Positions 56,045 to 64,000 of a DNA stretch of 64,000 nt are shown one piece after another; the stretch's first letter is position 1; each line of letters starts with the position of its first letter. The DNA is from Sulfurospirillum diekertiae (GTDB lineage Bacteria; Campylobacterota; Campylobacteria; Campylobacterales; Sulfurospirillaceae). Position numbers and translations under genes: made by a program. Where the stretch lies: the NCBI RefSeq assembly GCF_011769985.2, contig NZ_CP039734.2, forward strand, positions 1,736,001 through 1,800,000, in the 5' to 3' direction. A model generated the notes under the pieces. It was not told the DNA's origin, searched no databases, and saw only the letters and a list, made by a program, of their open reading frames with translations.

Positions 56045-57880
56045 TTAAGAAAAGGATAACGGATCCATATCAGCTTCTACATGTAAGAGTTTAACCGCAT
56101 GGGCAAGTTCGAGTAACGCTTTACTGGAGTCACTGCGTGCTAAAAGTTCATAGCGGTATTTGTTGGCGATTTTAGCGATGTTGGCTTTACCAAACCCGAC
56201 CACTTCGACCTGAGGAAAACTTTGTGCGATAAGCGCTACTTTGTCGATTAATGCTTTGGCTTTTTCATCTTTGACATGAGAACTCATGAGCCTCAGCATC
56301 TTTTTAAAGGGTGGGTAAAGTCCTTTTCGAAACACCAATTCATCCTTCAAAAATTGCTCAAAATCACCCAAATACTGCTTGAAAAAGTCGCTATTTTTAC
56401 TTTGTATCAGCACTTCTCCATACCCTTTACGCCCTGCTCGACCTGCGATTTGCAATACCAATGCCAACGTCTTTTCACGTGATCTAAAATCATTCATACC
56501 CAACAGTGCATCCACACCAAGGATGACAGCAAGCCCCACACCGTGATAATCATGCCCTTTACTGAGCATCTGAGTTCCCACCATAATGTCGATCTTATGC
56601 TCATTAAAATCGCTCAAAATCTCAGAGAGTTTTTTCTCCGTTCGCACTTCATCGCGGTCAAACTGTTGCACGACATGCTCGTGATAATGCTCCGTAAGCT
56701 TTTGGCTCACTTCCGCCGTTCCCATACGCGTTGCGACAATGTCTTCACATCCACATTTAGGACAGACTTTAGGAATGACTTCGGTGTAGTTACAGTAGTG
56801 ACATTTCAGTGCATTCATGTTGTGGTGAAGGCTCATGCCAACACTGCAAAATGGGCACTCGACATTCGCGCCACAGTTTTTACATGTAATGTACTTAAAG
56901 TTCGCCCGTGTCGGTAAAAAGACGATGACTTGTTTGTGTGCATCAAGCGCTTTTTGAATTGCCTGTGTCATCTTAAAACTGAGTCCATGTTCGCCATCAT
57001 CGTACATGATGTAGCTTTGCGACTCAAAAAATGTGCCCTTAAGCCTAAAGGTTGGAATTTTATGAAAACTCCCCAACGTAGGCGTTGCCGAGCCTAAAAG
57101 CACTTTACACCCCAGTTTTTGCCCAAAAAGAAGTGCCAAATCTTTGGCGTTATAGCGAGGACGATTACCAGACTTGTAGCTCTCATCATGCTCTTCATCC
57201 ACGACAATTAAGCCTAAGTGTTCCAACGGTAAGAAAAGCGCTGAACGTGTTCCCGCGATGATGGAAATTTTGCCCTCATGTATGTCGCTGAGTATCTGCT
57301 CTTTTTTCTTTGCACTAATCTTGGAGTGCCAAATGGCAACATGTGTTCCAAAATGATGTTTTAGGCGGTTTTTCATCTGAGGTGTCAGTCCAATCTCAGG
57401 AAGCAAAAAGATGGCTTGTTTGCCCTCATGGATGGTCTGTTCAAAGAGTTTCATATAGATTTCAGTTTTACCACTGCCTGTATCACCAAAAAGAAGTGAC
57501 GTAGGATGTGCTTCAATAAAGTCATATGCTTTTTGTTGTTCGGTGGAAAGTGTGATGTCTATCGTCGTTGTTTCGTTTACATGTAAAGCATGGTGCGTAT
57601 ACGGTACAAAAAGGCTTAGCGCCTCACCCAGTGAGCAGACATAATACTCGGCAATGAAACGCGCCAATTCAACTGTTTTGGGAGGGTAAAAAGTTTTACA
57701 TGTAAAGGAAATTGACTCGCAATCAAACTCAGGTTTTTCAACTTCGGCTATCAGCACACCTTGTGTTGTTCGCTTGGAAAGTGTCACTTCAACAATAGTC
57801 CCTAAAGGAAGCGATTGCTCCGACTGATAGGTTAAAGGCGAAAGCGGGGATTTTAAAAGAGAAATATGGTAATAAAACAC
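56045..57880 (-). CDS. priA: Primosomal replication protein PriA
   Basis: The 611-residue helicase reloads the replisome at stalled forks. It has Walker A FGDTGSGKTE, the DEAH-like VVDEEHDES, and eight zinc-binding cysteines (CKNCG, CPFC, CHYC, CPKCGC). Two exact palindromes encode FTCKTFYPP and ALHVNETT, and two near copies encode ITCKNCG and LLHVEAD; the ITCK copy reaches the first zinc cysteine. The length matches the shorter PriA of this phylum. Confidence 0.95.
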   Translation of the reverse strand: MFYYHISLLKSPLSPLTYQSEQSLPLGTIVEVTLSKRTTQGVLIAEVEKPEFDCESISFTCKTFYPPKTVELARFIAEYYVCSLGEALSLFVPYTHHALHVNETTTIDITLSTEQQKAYDFIEAHPTSLLFGDTGSGKTEIYMKLFEQTIHEGKQAIFLLPEIGLTPQMKNRLKHHFGTHVAIWHSKISAKKKEQILSDIHEGKISIIAGTRSALFLPLEHLGLIVVDEEHDESYKSGNRPRYNAKDLALLFGQKLGCKVLLGSATPTLGSFHKIPTFRLKGTFFESQSYIMYDDGEHGLSFKMTQAIQKALDAHKQVIVFLPTRANFKYITCKNCGANVECPFCSVGMSLHHNMNALKCHYCNYTEVIPKVCPKCGCEDIVATRMGTAEVSQKLTEHYHEHVVQQFDRDEVRTEKKLSEILSDFNEHKIDIMVGTQMLSKGHDYHGVGLAVILGVDALLGMNDFRSREKTLALVLQIAGRAGRKGYGEVLIQSKNSDFFKQYLGDFEQFLKDELVFRKGLYPPFKKMLRLMSSHVKDEKAKALIDKVALIAQSFPQVEVVGFGKANIAKIANKYRYELLARSDSSKALLELAHAVKLLHVEADMDPLSFS

Positions 57881-57883
57881 ATT

Positions 57884-58348
57884 CTATCGCGTTAAATATT
57901 TACAATTTGTACCCGTTGTAGCACTACTAGCATTACAATCAAATGTACCTGCTGTTGTACTGTATGTAAAGGGAATAGGTGTACCGCTAATATAATATTT
58001 ATAGGTTGTATCATCCGTTTTTGTCCAACCGTTATCTTTACTAGTTTCTTTAGCATAAATGGGAGAAGAGAGGACATTACCATACGTTCCACCATTGAAC
58101 AATGGCGCACCAGGAGTATCGGCAACTGCAGCATCAAGTTTTGGAGGCAATGTTGTATTGCCTTCTAACAATCGTTGAGATTTCAAAAGCGCAATTCCTC
58201 CTTGAATAGAAGCAACTTCTGCTTTGCCTTTGGAGACGACAGCATCTTCACGTACACCAGCAAATTTTGGAATAGCAATAGCGGAGAGAATACCTAAAAT
58301 AACAACCACAAAAATAAGTTCGATCATTGTAAAAGCTTGTTTCATCAA
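57884..58348 (-). CDS. Prepilin-like protein (type II pseudopilin)
   Basis: This 154-residue protein has the type IV prepilin leader MMKQAFTMIELIFVVVILG, with cleavage before the Phe/Thr-Met segment and the Glu at +5, then a helix and a variable C-terminal domain with a cysteine pair (FDCNASSATTGTNCK). It needs a prepilin peptidase. The gene lies between priA and another prepilin gene. Roles are adhesion, secretion or DNA uptake. Confidence 0.85.
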   Translation of the reverse strand: MMKQAFTMIELIFVVVILGILSAIAIPKFAGVREDAVVSKGKAEVASIQGGIALLKSQRLLEGNTTLPPKLDAAVADTPGAPLFNGGTYGNVLSSPIYAKETSKDNGWTKTDDTTYKYYISGTPIPFTYSTTAGTFDCNASSATTGTNCKYLTR

Positions 58349-58374
58349 TAACCTTTGAAAAAATTTAAAATAGG

Positions 58375-58411
58375 AAAAAAAAGAGGAAAGTAAAATACTT
58401 TCCTCTTTTTT
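58375..58411 (-). terminator. Rho-independent terminator between the two prepilin genes
   Basis: AAGAGGAAAGTA and TACTTTCCTCTT pair around AAA, flanked by A- and T-runs on both sides, nine bases after the upstream prepilin stop. Confidence 0.8.
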
Positions 58412-58419
58412 ATGTATTC

Positions 58420-58884
58420 TTAGTGAGTTTTATTCGTTTGAACAGAAGCATTCAAATCAGTCAGACCTGTTGCCCAAAAACCAAAACGAGGTGCAGAAGT
58501 GCTATTACCGTCAAGACAATAAATTGTTTCTGTTTGTGGCAATGCTGTCGTATCAAATGAACCACCAGATGATGGTGAACTAGCAGTAGTAGATGTACAG
58601 TTTGTCAAAGTTATCGTAACCCCTTTAGGAATATCTGTATAGTCTGATAAAATAAAATGATTTGCTGCACCACTTGCACCACTAATAGAACCATTACTGT
58701 CTCTCATAGAACGTGACCACATTGCTGGGGCAACCGAACGATTAAGCGTACCAATAAATGCTTCAGCAGCAGCAATTTTTGCATCTGTTGCAGTTGATGT
58801 CAATCTTGGGATAGCCACGGCTGCCAAGATACCTAAAATAACAATGACGAAGATAAGTTCGATCATCGTGAAACCTTTTTTCAT
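58420..58884 (-). CDS. Prepilin-like protein (type II pseudopilin)
   Basis: The 154-residue protein starts MKKGFTMIELIFVIVILGIL at ATG 58884, with a strong AAGGAG ahead; the longer frame is rejected. It has the Glu at +5 of the mature helix and a C-terminal part with a cysteine pair (LTNCTSTTA, IYCLDG). It is similar to the next prepilin gene but separated by a terminator, so it has its own message. Confidence 0.85.
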   Translation of the reverse strand: MKKGFTMIELIFVIVILGILAAVAIPRLTSTATDAKIAAAEAFIGTLNRSVAPAMWSRSMRDSNGSISGASGAANHFILSDYTDIPKGVTITLTNCTSTTASSPSSGGSFDTTALPQTETIYCLDGNSTSAPRFGFWATGLTDLNASVQTNKTH

Positions 58885-58965
58885 ATTCACTCCTTGTTTT
58901 TTGTTAGCCAATACACTTATTGACCACGTAAAAGCCATTCTAGTACAATCTTTTTAAAGCTCGAC

Positions 58966-59184
58966 TTAAATCTCATCCATTTGGTGTAATAGCTTGGTAA
59001 CCTCTTGTTCGAGGACGAAATTATCATAACATTTTCCCACATAGGCAAACAGGAGTTCTTTAGGGTCAATGGTGCTTTTCTCTTTAAACTTCTCTTTAAA
59101 ATCCGCTTCAAACTGCACGGCGAAATCACCCTCTAACTTGATGTCAAAGTCTTTGCCACCAAGGCTAATGGTTATTTTACTCAT
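58966..59184 (-). CDS. Small conserved-looking hypothetical protein, 72 aa
   Basis: The protein begins with a strand pair (KITISLGGKDFDIKLEGDF) and continues with a helix (ADFKEKFKEKS, DPKELLFAYVGKCYDNF). No family is recognised. It overlaps the preceding coiled-coil gene by four bases (ATGA), so the two are likely partners, possibly a small regulator pair of cell division or shape; that is inference. Confidence 0.65.
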   Translation of the reverse strand: MSKITISLGGKDFDIKLEGDFAVQFEADFKEKFKEKSTIDPKELLFAYVGKCYDNFVLEQEVTKLLHQMDEI

Positions 59185-59414
59185 TTTCCAAGCACAGCTT
59201 CGATTTTGCTGAGCAAATCATCAGAATTGACATCTTTATGAATCAAGTCTTGCTCCAATTTTGCAATCTGAACATTTTTAGCTTCTGCCAACGCTTTGGC
59301 TTTGACCACTTCTTGACGTAGGGCTTCATTTTGCGCCAGAAGATCTTTGTATTTTTCCAAAAGTTCCGTTATCTTTTGGCTTAATGTGCTAATGTTTCTC
59401 TCTTCTTCAAACAT
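59181..59414 (-). CDS. Small coiled-coil protein, 77 aa
   Basis: Nearly the whole protein is a charged coiled coil ([36 protein letters not shown]). The last ten residues end IEAVLGK. It is divergent from uvrB, and it overlaps the next small gene. Similar small coils accompany ZapA/ZapB-type division proteins, but no signature supports that name. Confidence 0.65.
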   Translation of the reverse strand: MFEEERNISTLSQKITELLEKYKDLLAQNEALRQEVVKAKALAEAKNVQIAKLEQDLIHKDVNSDDLLSKIEAVLGK

Positions 59415-59444
59415 GCGAGTGCCTTTTTGTATAGCGTTGTTTGG

Positions 59445-59450
59445 TATAAT
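59445..59450 (+). promoter_or_regulatory. Candidate -10 box of uvrB
   Basis: TATAAT preceded by TTTGG, 31 bases before the uvrB ATG. No -35 box and no clear LexA-like site nearby. Confidence 0.6.
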
Positions 59451-59480
59451 TGTAACAAAATAATGGGAAAAGTATCAACT

Positions 59481-61457
59481 ATGAGCGAATTTTATTTAGA
59501 AAGTCCCTATCAGCCATCAGGCGATCAACCGCAAGCCATCGATAAACTCGTCTCTTCCATCCAAAAAGGAAGTCGTTACCAAACATTGATTGGTGTGACG
59601 GGCAGTGGTAAAACCTATACAATGGCACAGATCATTCAAAAACTGAAGATGCCAACGCTCATCATGACGCACAACAAAACCCTTGCCGCGCAACTTTACA
59701 GCGAATTTAAGGGCTTTTTTCCTAAAAATCATGTGGAGTATTTTATCAGCTATTACGACTACTATCAACCTGAGGCGTATATTCCAAGAAGTGATCTTTT
59801 CATCGAAAAAGACAGCTCCATCAACGAAGAGTTAGAGCGTTTGCGTCTCAGTGCGACAGCATCACTGCTTAGTTTTGATGATGTCATCTGTGTCGCTTCC
59901 GTCTCGGCAAATTATGGTTTGGGCGATCCAAGTGAGTATAAAGAGATGGTGCAAGTCATCGAAAAAGGCGAAAGTATCAACCAAAAAAAGCTTCTTTTGC
60001 GCCTTGTCGACATGGGTTATAAACGCAATGACACCTTTTTTGATCGCGGTTGTTTTAGGGTCAGTGGCGATGTCATCGACATTTACCCAGCCTACAGTGA
60101 AGAAGAGGCGATTCGTGTGGAGTTTTTTGGTGACGAAGTGGAGAGCATCAACTATTTTGAAGTGTTTCTCAACAAAAAACTGCAAAACCTAAACAAAGTC
60201 GTCATCTATGCCGCCAATCAGTTTATCGTCGGGCACGAGAGGCTTCAAAAAGCGATCAAATCCATCGAGCAAGAGTTAGATGAACGCCTCGAATACTTCA
60301 AAAATGAGGATAAATTGGTCGAGTACCAACGCCTTAAACAACGTGTTGAGTTTGACCTAGAGATGCTTCAAAGCACCGGAGCATGTAAAGGCGTTGAAAA
60401 CTATGCACGCTACCTCACTGGCATTGCGCCAGGTGCAACGCCCTACTCACTCTTTGACTACTTTGAAGCGATGAATAAAGAGTATCTGGTCATCGTCGAT
60501 GAATCCCATGTCAGTCTTCCGCAATTTCGCGGTATGTTTGCGGGAGATCGCAGTCGTAAAGAGGTGCTTGTCGAGTATGGATTTAGACTTCCAAGCGCAC
60601 TAGATAACCGTCCTTTGATGTTTGATGAGTTTATCCATAAAGCACCACGTTACCTTTTTGTCAGTGCCACACCCAAAGAGTTAGAGTTGGAACTTAGTGG
60701 TGATAACACCGCCGAGCAAATCATCCGCCCGACGGGGCTTCTTGATCCTGAGGTCGAAATTTTAAGCAGTAAAAACCAAGTGGAGACTCTTTTTGACAAG
60801 ATCAAAGAGGTGACGGCTAAAGATGAAAAAGTGCTTGTAACGGTATTGACGAAGAAAATGGCAGAAGAGCTAACGCGCTACTACGCCGATCTGGGCATTA
60901 AGATCAAATACATGCACTCCGACATCGACGCGATTGAGCGCAACCAAATCATTCGCTCTTTACGTGTGGGCGAGTTTGACGTGCTTGTGGGTATTAACCT
61001 CCTTCGTGAGGGACTTGACTTGCCTGAAGTCTCCCTTGTTGCTATCTTAGATGCCGATAAAGAGGGCTTTTTGCGTTCCGAAACGAGTCTCATTCAAACC
61101 ATGGGACGTGCTGCTAGAAATCTCAACGGCAGAGTCATCATGTTTGCAGAGAAAATCACGGATTCGATGCAAAAAGCGATTGAGACGACGCTCAGACGCC
61201 GTGCCATTCAAGAGGCTTACAATAAAGAACACGGCATCACACCAACCAGTACCACGCGCAAAATGGATGAGAATTTAAAACTTGAAGAACATGCTGACAT
61301 CTACAATATGTTTGATAAAAAAGAGAAGATTCCACCGAGCGAAAAGAAGAAAATTATTGCGGAATTGACAAAGTCCATGCATGAAGCTGCGAAGATTTTG
61401 GAGTTTGAAAAAGCAGCGAAATTACGCGATCAAATTGAAAAATTGAAAAAGATGTAA
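59481..61457 (+). CDS. uvrB: Excinuclease ABC subunit UvrB
   Basis: The 658-residue helicase-like repair protein has Walker [16 protein letters not shown], the damage-probing beta-hairpin [16 protein letters not shown], motif [12 protein letters not shown] and the C-terminal UVR domain ([20 protein letters not shown]) that binds UvrC. The ATG at 59481 has GGGAAAA ahead and fits the family start [17 protein letters not shown]; the frame before it lies across the promoter. Confidence 0.97.
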   Translation: MSEFYLESPYQPSGDQPQAIDKLVSSIQKGSRYQTLIGVTGSGKTYTMAQIIQKLKMPTLIMTHNKTLAAQLYSEFKGFFPKNHVEYFISYYDYYQPEAYIPRSDLFIEKDSSINEELERLRLSATASLLSFDDVICVASVSANYGLGDPSEYKEMVQVIEKGESINQKKLLLRLVDMGYKRNDTFFDRGCFRVSGDVIDIYPAYSEEEAIRVEFFGDEVESINYFEVFLNKKLQNLNKVVIYAANQFIVGHERLQKAIKSIEQELDERLEYFKNEDKLVEYQRLKQRVEFDLEMLQSTGACKGVENYARYLTGIAPGATPYSLFDYFEAMNKEYLVIVDESHVSLPQFRGMFAGDRSRKEVLVEYGFRLPSALDNRPLMFDEFIHKAPRYLFVSATPKELELELSGDNTAEQIIRPTGLLDPEVEILSSKNQVETLFDKIKEVTAKDEKVLVTVLTKKMAEELTRYYADLGIKIKYMHSDIDAIERNQIIRSLRVGEFDVLVGINLLREGLDLPEVSLVAILDADKEGFLRSETSLIQTMGRAARNLNGRVIMFAEKITDSMQKAIETTLRRRAIQEAYNKEHGITPTSTTRKMDENLKLEEHADIYNMFDKKEKIPPSEKKKIIAELTKSMHEAAKILEFEKAAKLRDQIEKLKKM

Positions 61458-61516
61458 AAAATCTTTACATGTAAAGCCATTTTGGAGTAAAATTGAGCAT
61501 GGTTTAGGAGGAAACT

Positions 61517-62059
61517 ATGCAAGTAGATAGCGCTCTAAACGCCTCTTACATACGCGTTGCTAACACACCCACTTCATCTTCCACTACGACGACATCCTCA
61601 TCATCCCAAAAAAAAGACGAAAAGACTACTGATCTTACGGCTTCACAACGTGCATTAATTGCTGAGCTGCAAGCGATTGATACTTCTGTACGAGCCCATG
61701 AGAGTGCTCATATTGCCGCTGGTGGTGGTGTTATTCGGAGTGCCGCTGTTTTTACTTACGAGCAAGCACCAGACAAAAGGCTTTATGCCATAGGGGGAGA
61801 AGTTGGCATCGACACTTCAGAAGCTCCTACGCCTGATGAAACGGTCACCAAAATGCAAACAGTGCGAGCGGCTGCGCTTGCTCCCAGTGACCCAAGTGCG
61901 ACTGATTACCAAGTAGCGGCAACGGCTTCAATGCTCCAAATGATGGCAAGACTTGAAGTTGCACGGCTTAAACAAGCGGCACTGATAGCCAAACCCAATG
62001 AGAGCTACCAGCGCTCAAATAACGAAAATTCTACCTCTCTTTTCTCAAATTACGCCTAA
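61517..62059 (+). CDS. SprA-related putative metalloprotease
   Basis: The 180-residue protein matches the SprA-related family. A Ser/Thr-rich N-terminal stretch is followed by the conserved core VRAHESAHIAAGGG with a zinc-like HESAH at residues 61-65, then YEQAPDKRLYAIGGEVGIDTS. It has no signal peptide. Proteolysis is inferred from the HExxH-like motif only. A palindrome copy (61464) separates it from uvrB. Confidence 0.78.
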   Translation: MQVDSALNASYIRVANTPTSSSTTTTSSSSQKKDEKTTDLTASQRALIAELQAIDTSVRAHESAHIAAGGGVIRSAAVFTYEQAPDKRLYAIGGEVGIDTSEAPTPDETVTKMQTVRAAALAPSDPSATDYQVAATASMLQMMARLEVARLKQAALIAKPNESYQRSNNENSTSLFSNYA

Positions 62060-62135
62060 GTATGTAACGGCGTTACCTTTTTATAACTTTTTTCTGATAA
62101 AATAATTAGATTTATTTTGCAATGAAGGATCAAAC

Positions 62136-64000
62136 GTGCTTGATTTAAATGACTCTAGCCTGTATCTTAACCGTGAGCTTTCATGGCTCAAATTTAACAC
62201 CAGAGTCCTCACCCAATCCTTAAAAAAAGAGTTGCCTCTTTTTGAACGACTCAAATTTTTAGCCATTTATGCCACCAACCTTGATGAATTCTATATGATC
62301 CGCGTTGCAGGGCTTAAACAACTCTTTAGTGCCGGCGTCATTGAAACGGGTGCTGACCAAAAAACACCTTTGGATCAACTCAGAGAAATCAGAACGTACC
62401 TTTCGAGTGAAAAAGAGATTATTCAAAGCAGTTATGAAGAGATCGTCAAAGACCTTGAAAAAGAGAATCTTTTTATTACCGATTATGACAATTTGACGCC
62501 TTCATTGGCAAAGTTATCGGATGACTATTTCTTTTCAAATGTCTTACCTGTCATTGTCCCGATTGCAGTGAATGCCACACATCCTTTTCCGCACCTCAAC
62601 AACCTGAGTTTCTCTCTTGCTGTAAAACTTCAAGACAGTGAGATCGAAGAAGAAGGCAATTACAAATACGGCATGATCCGAATTCCTCGTGTACTTCCAC
62701 GCTTTTTCCAAGCAGGGGACAATACCTATGTGCCGATTGAAACAATTGTTAAAAAACATGCTGAAGAGATTTTTCCTGGCTATAAACTCGTCGCATCTGC
62801 CGCGTTTAGAGTGACCCGAAATGCGGATATGGTCATCGAAGAAGAGGAAGCGGATGATTTTATGATGATTATGGAGCAAGGGTTAAAACTGCGCCGTAAA
62901 GGAGCATTTGTACGCCTTAACATTCAAGATGGCACCGACCCTGATTTGCTCAATTTTCTCAATTCACATATGCAGATTTTCTTTAAAGATATCTATGCCT
63001 ATAAAATTCCACTTAATCTTGGAGCATTATGGCAAATTGTGGGCAATAAAGACTTTTCACATCTTGCATTGCCTCCGTACAATCCAAAAACATTGCCGCC
63101 ATTTGATAGCAATGAGTCTGTCTTTAAAGTGATCGATAAAGGCGATGTTTTACTATTTCATCCGTATGAGAGTTTTGATCCTGTTCTACGACTCATTCGT
63201 GAAGCATCTAAAGACCCAAAAGTGGTCTCTATTCGTATGACACTCTACCGTGTGGAAAAAAATTCTCAAATCGTCCAAGCTCTGATTGACGCTGCCAATG
63301 AAGGCAAACAAGTTACCGCCGTTGTGGAACTAAAAGCGCGTTTTGACGAAGAAAACAATCTCCATTGGGCAAAAGCGTTGGAACAAGCAGGTGCCCACGT
63401 GGTTTACGGCATCACCGGTTTTAAAGTTCACGCGAAAATCGCTCAAGTCATTCGCCAAGAAGAAGATGGCAAACTAAAGTTTTACATGCATTTTAGCACG
63501 GGTAACTACAATGGCGCTACGGCGAAGGTTTACACCGACACCAGCTTCTTTACATGTAAAGAAGATTTTGCCAAAGACGGTACGATGTTTTTCCATATTT
63601 TATCGGGCTTTTCCAAACATAAAAAACTTGACACGCTTTCCATGTCACCGACACAAATCAAGCCTAAAATCATTAACCTCATTCACAATGAAGCCAAATA
63701 TGGTGCTGAGGGGCGCATTATTGCTAAAATGAACTCGTTGGTGGACTCTGATGTGATTCAAGCCCTTTACTACGCTTCTATGCAAGGGGTTCAGATCGAC
63801 ATTATTGCTCGCGGTATTTGTTGTTTACGTCCGAATGTGCAAGGAATCAGTGAAAATATTCGCGTCAAATCTATTATTGGAAAATACCTAGAGCACGCTC
63901 GTATTTTCTACTTCAAACATGGTGATCCAACCACAACCTTTATCTCTAGTGCTGATTGGATGCCAAGGAACCTTGAGCGACGTTTGGAGCTTATGACGCC
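62136..64000 (+). CDS. ppk: Polyphosphate kinase Ppk1 (3' truncated)
   Basis: The frame runs from GTG 62136 (GAAGGA six bases ahead) to the end without a stop, giving 621 residues of the roughly 690 expected. It has [30 protein letters not shown], the phosphorylated-His region [11 protein letters not shown] near residue 430, and STGNYNG. It makes polyphosphate from ATP. The motif palindrome at 63549 is extended to CTTCTTTACATGTAAAGAAG and encodes FFTCKEDF. I checked the phase at three points and saw no indel. Confidence 0.95.
   Translation, partial: MLDLNDSSLYLNRELSWLKFNTRVLTQSLKKELPLFERLKFLAIYATNLDEFYMIRVAGLKQLFSAGVIETGADQKTPLDQLREIRTYLSSEKEIIQSSYEEIVKDLEKENLFITDYDNLTPSLAKLSDDYFFSNVLPVIVPIAVNATHPFPHLNNLSFSLAVKLQDSEIEEEGNYKYGMIRIPRVLPRFFQAGDNTYVPIETIVKKHAEEIFPGYKLVASAAFRVTRNADMVIEEEEADDFMMIMEQGLKLRRKGAFVRLNIQDGTDPDLLNFLNSHMQIFFKDIYAYKIPLNLGALWQIVGNKDFSHLALPPYNPKTLPPFDSNESVFKVIDKGDVLLFHPYESFDPVLRLIREASKDPKVVSIRMTLYRVEKNSQIVQALIDAANEGKQVTAVVELKARFDEENNLHWAKALEQAGAHVVYGITGFKVHAKIAQVIRQEEDGKLKFYMHFSTGNYNGATAKVYTDTSFFTCKEDFAKDGTMFFHILSGFSKHKKLDTLSMSPTQIKPKIINLIHNEAKYGAEGRIIAKMNSLVDSDVIQALYYASMQGVQIDIIARGICCLRPNVQGISENIRVKSIIGKYLEHARIFYFKHGDPTTTFISSADWMPRNLERRLELMT

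Larger units (their letters stand above)
962..63560. repeat. Dispersed palindrome TTTACATGTAAA (whole-window family)
   Basis: Exact copies start at 962, 1004, 11109, 14795, 15005, 18879, 19803, 24372, 25589, 25611, 29634, 29657, 36426, 37681, 43000, 43022, 45040, 46169, 47867, 52293, 53283, 57576, 57695, 61464 and 63549. Near copies lie around 1639, 6701, 7355, 9925, 15031, 17793, 18160, 24394, 30480, 31311, 40981, 52341, 56078 and 56879. In genes the copies read LHVN, LHVK, FTCK or LTCK; the third frame would give a stop and is avoided. Confidence 0.9.

Noticed and set aside
962..63560. The palindrome as operator of one regulator
   Set aside because: Most copies are inside or after genes of unrelated function, which does not fit an operator.

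Overview
The window looks like a chromosomal segment of a Campylobacterota (Epsilonproteobacteria) bacterium, most likely Sulfurospirillum or a close relative. The grounds are the protein content (acidic-insert RpoD, FlgF/FlgG behind a sigma-54 type promoter, a csd3-pgbA-glcD order like that of Helicobacter pylori, short ComEC and PriA), the low GC, and TATAAT promoters without clear -35 boxes. No rRNA, tRNA, CRISPR array, integrase, transposase or prophage was recognised, and no gene-free stretch exceeds about 300 bases.

Layout. 1-5217: end of a PhnD-like binding protein, YwbE, RecQ, a PaaI-type thioesterase, a hypothetical protein and a DEAD-box helicase. 5482-6525: a winged-helix/ATPase/STAS-like protein. 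6659-11033: an SHP/DHC/cytochrome b redox cluster with a Spy-like protein and its own two-component system; the cytochrome b gene is frameshifted. 11124-17713: the methylcitrate operon prpE-B-C-D with a divergent, unfamiliar regulator; prpE is frameshifted. 17813-24365: lipoprotein, YjdM/PhnA, AzlCD, flgFG, rpoD and a PAS protein. 24416-29596: HxlR/flavodoxin pair, then a zinc (or other metal) uptake locus with a DUF1007-like protein, a NicO-like permease and ZnuCBA. 29683-37678: an AT-rich orphan gene, SapC, and an acetate module (acs, actP, DUF485, two-component system). 37791-42993: agmatine deiminase and N-carbamoylputrescine amidase flanking a CDF exporter and FeoAB. 43048-45379: a Septu-like ATPase/HNH defence pair. 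45470-52192: molbindin, NUDIX, CorA, Csd3-like peptidase, PgbA-like, GlcD, YihY. 52154-64000: ComEC, DnaB, IspG, PriA, two prepilins, UvrB, a SprA-related protein and the start of Ppk.

Three signals stand out. First, the palindrome TTTACATGTAAA occurs 25 times exactly, plus about a dozen near copies, both inside genes and as hairpin-forming pairs after genes. Second, a separate family of imperfect intergenic repeats of about 70 bp is present in seven places and in both orientations. Third, the Septu-like ATPase gene is split exactly at a canonical slippery heptamer (A AAA AAC), so it is either a -1 frameshift gene, a phase-variable or decayed gene, or a one-base sequence error. Because prpE and the cytochrome b gene also carry small indels at short repeats, sequence error must be excluded before any biological reading.
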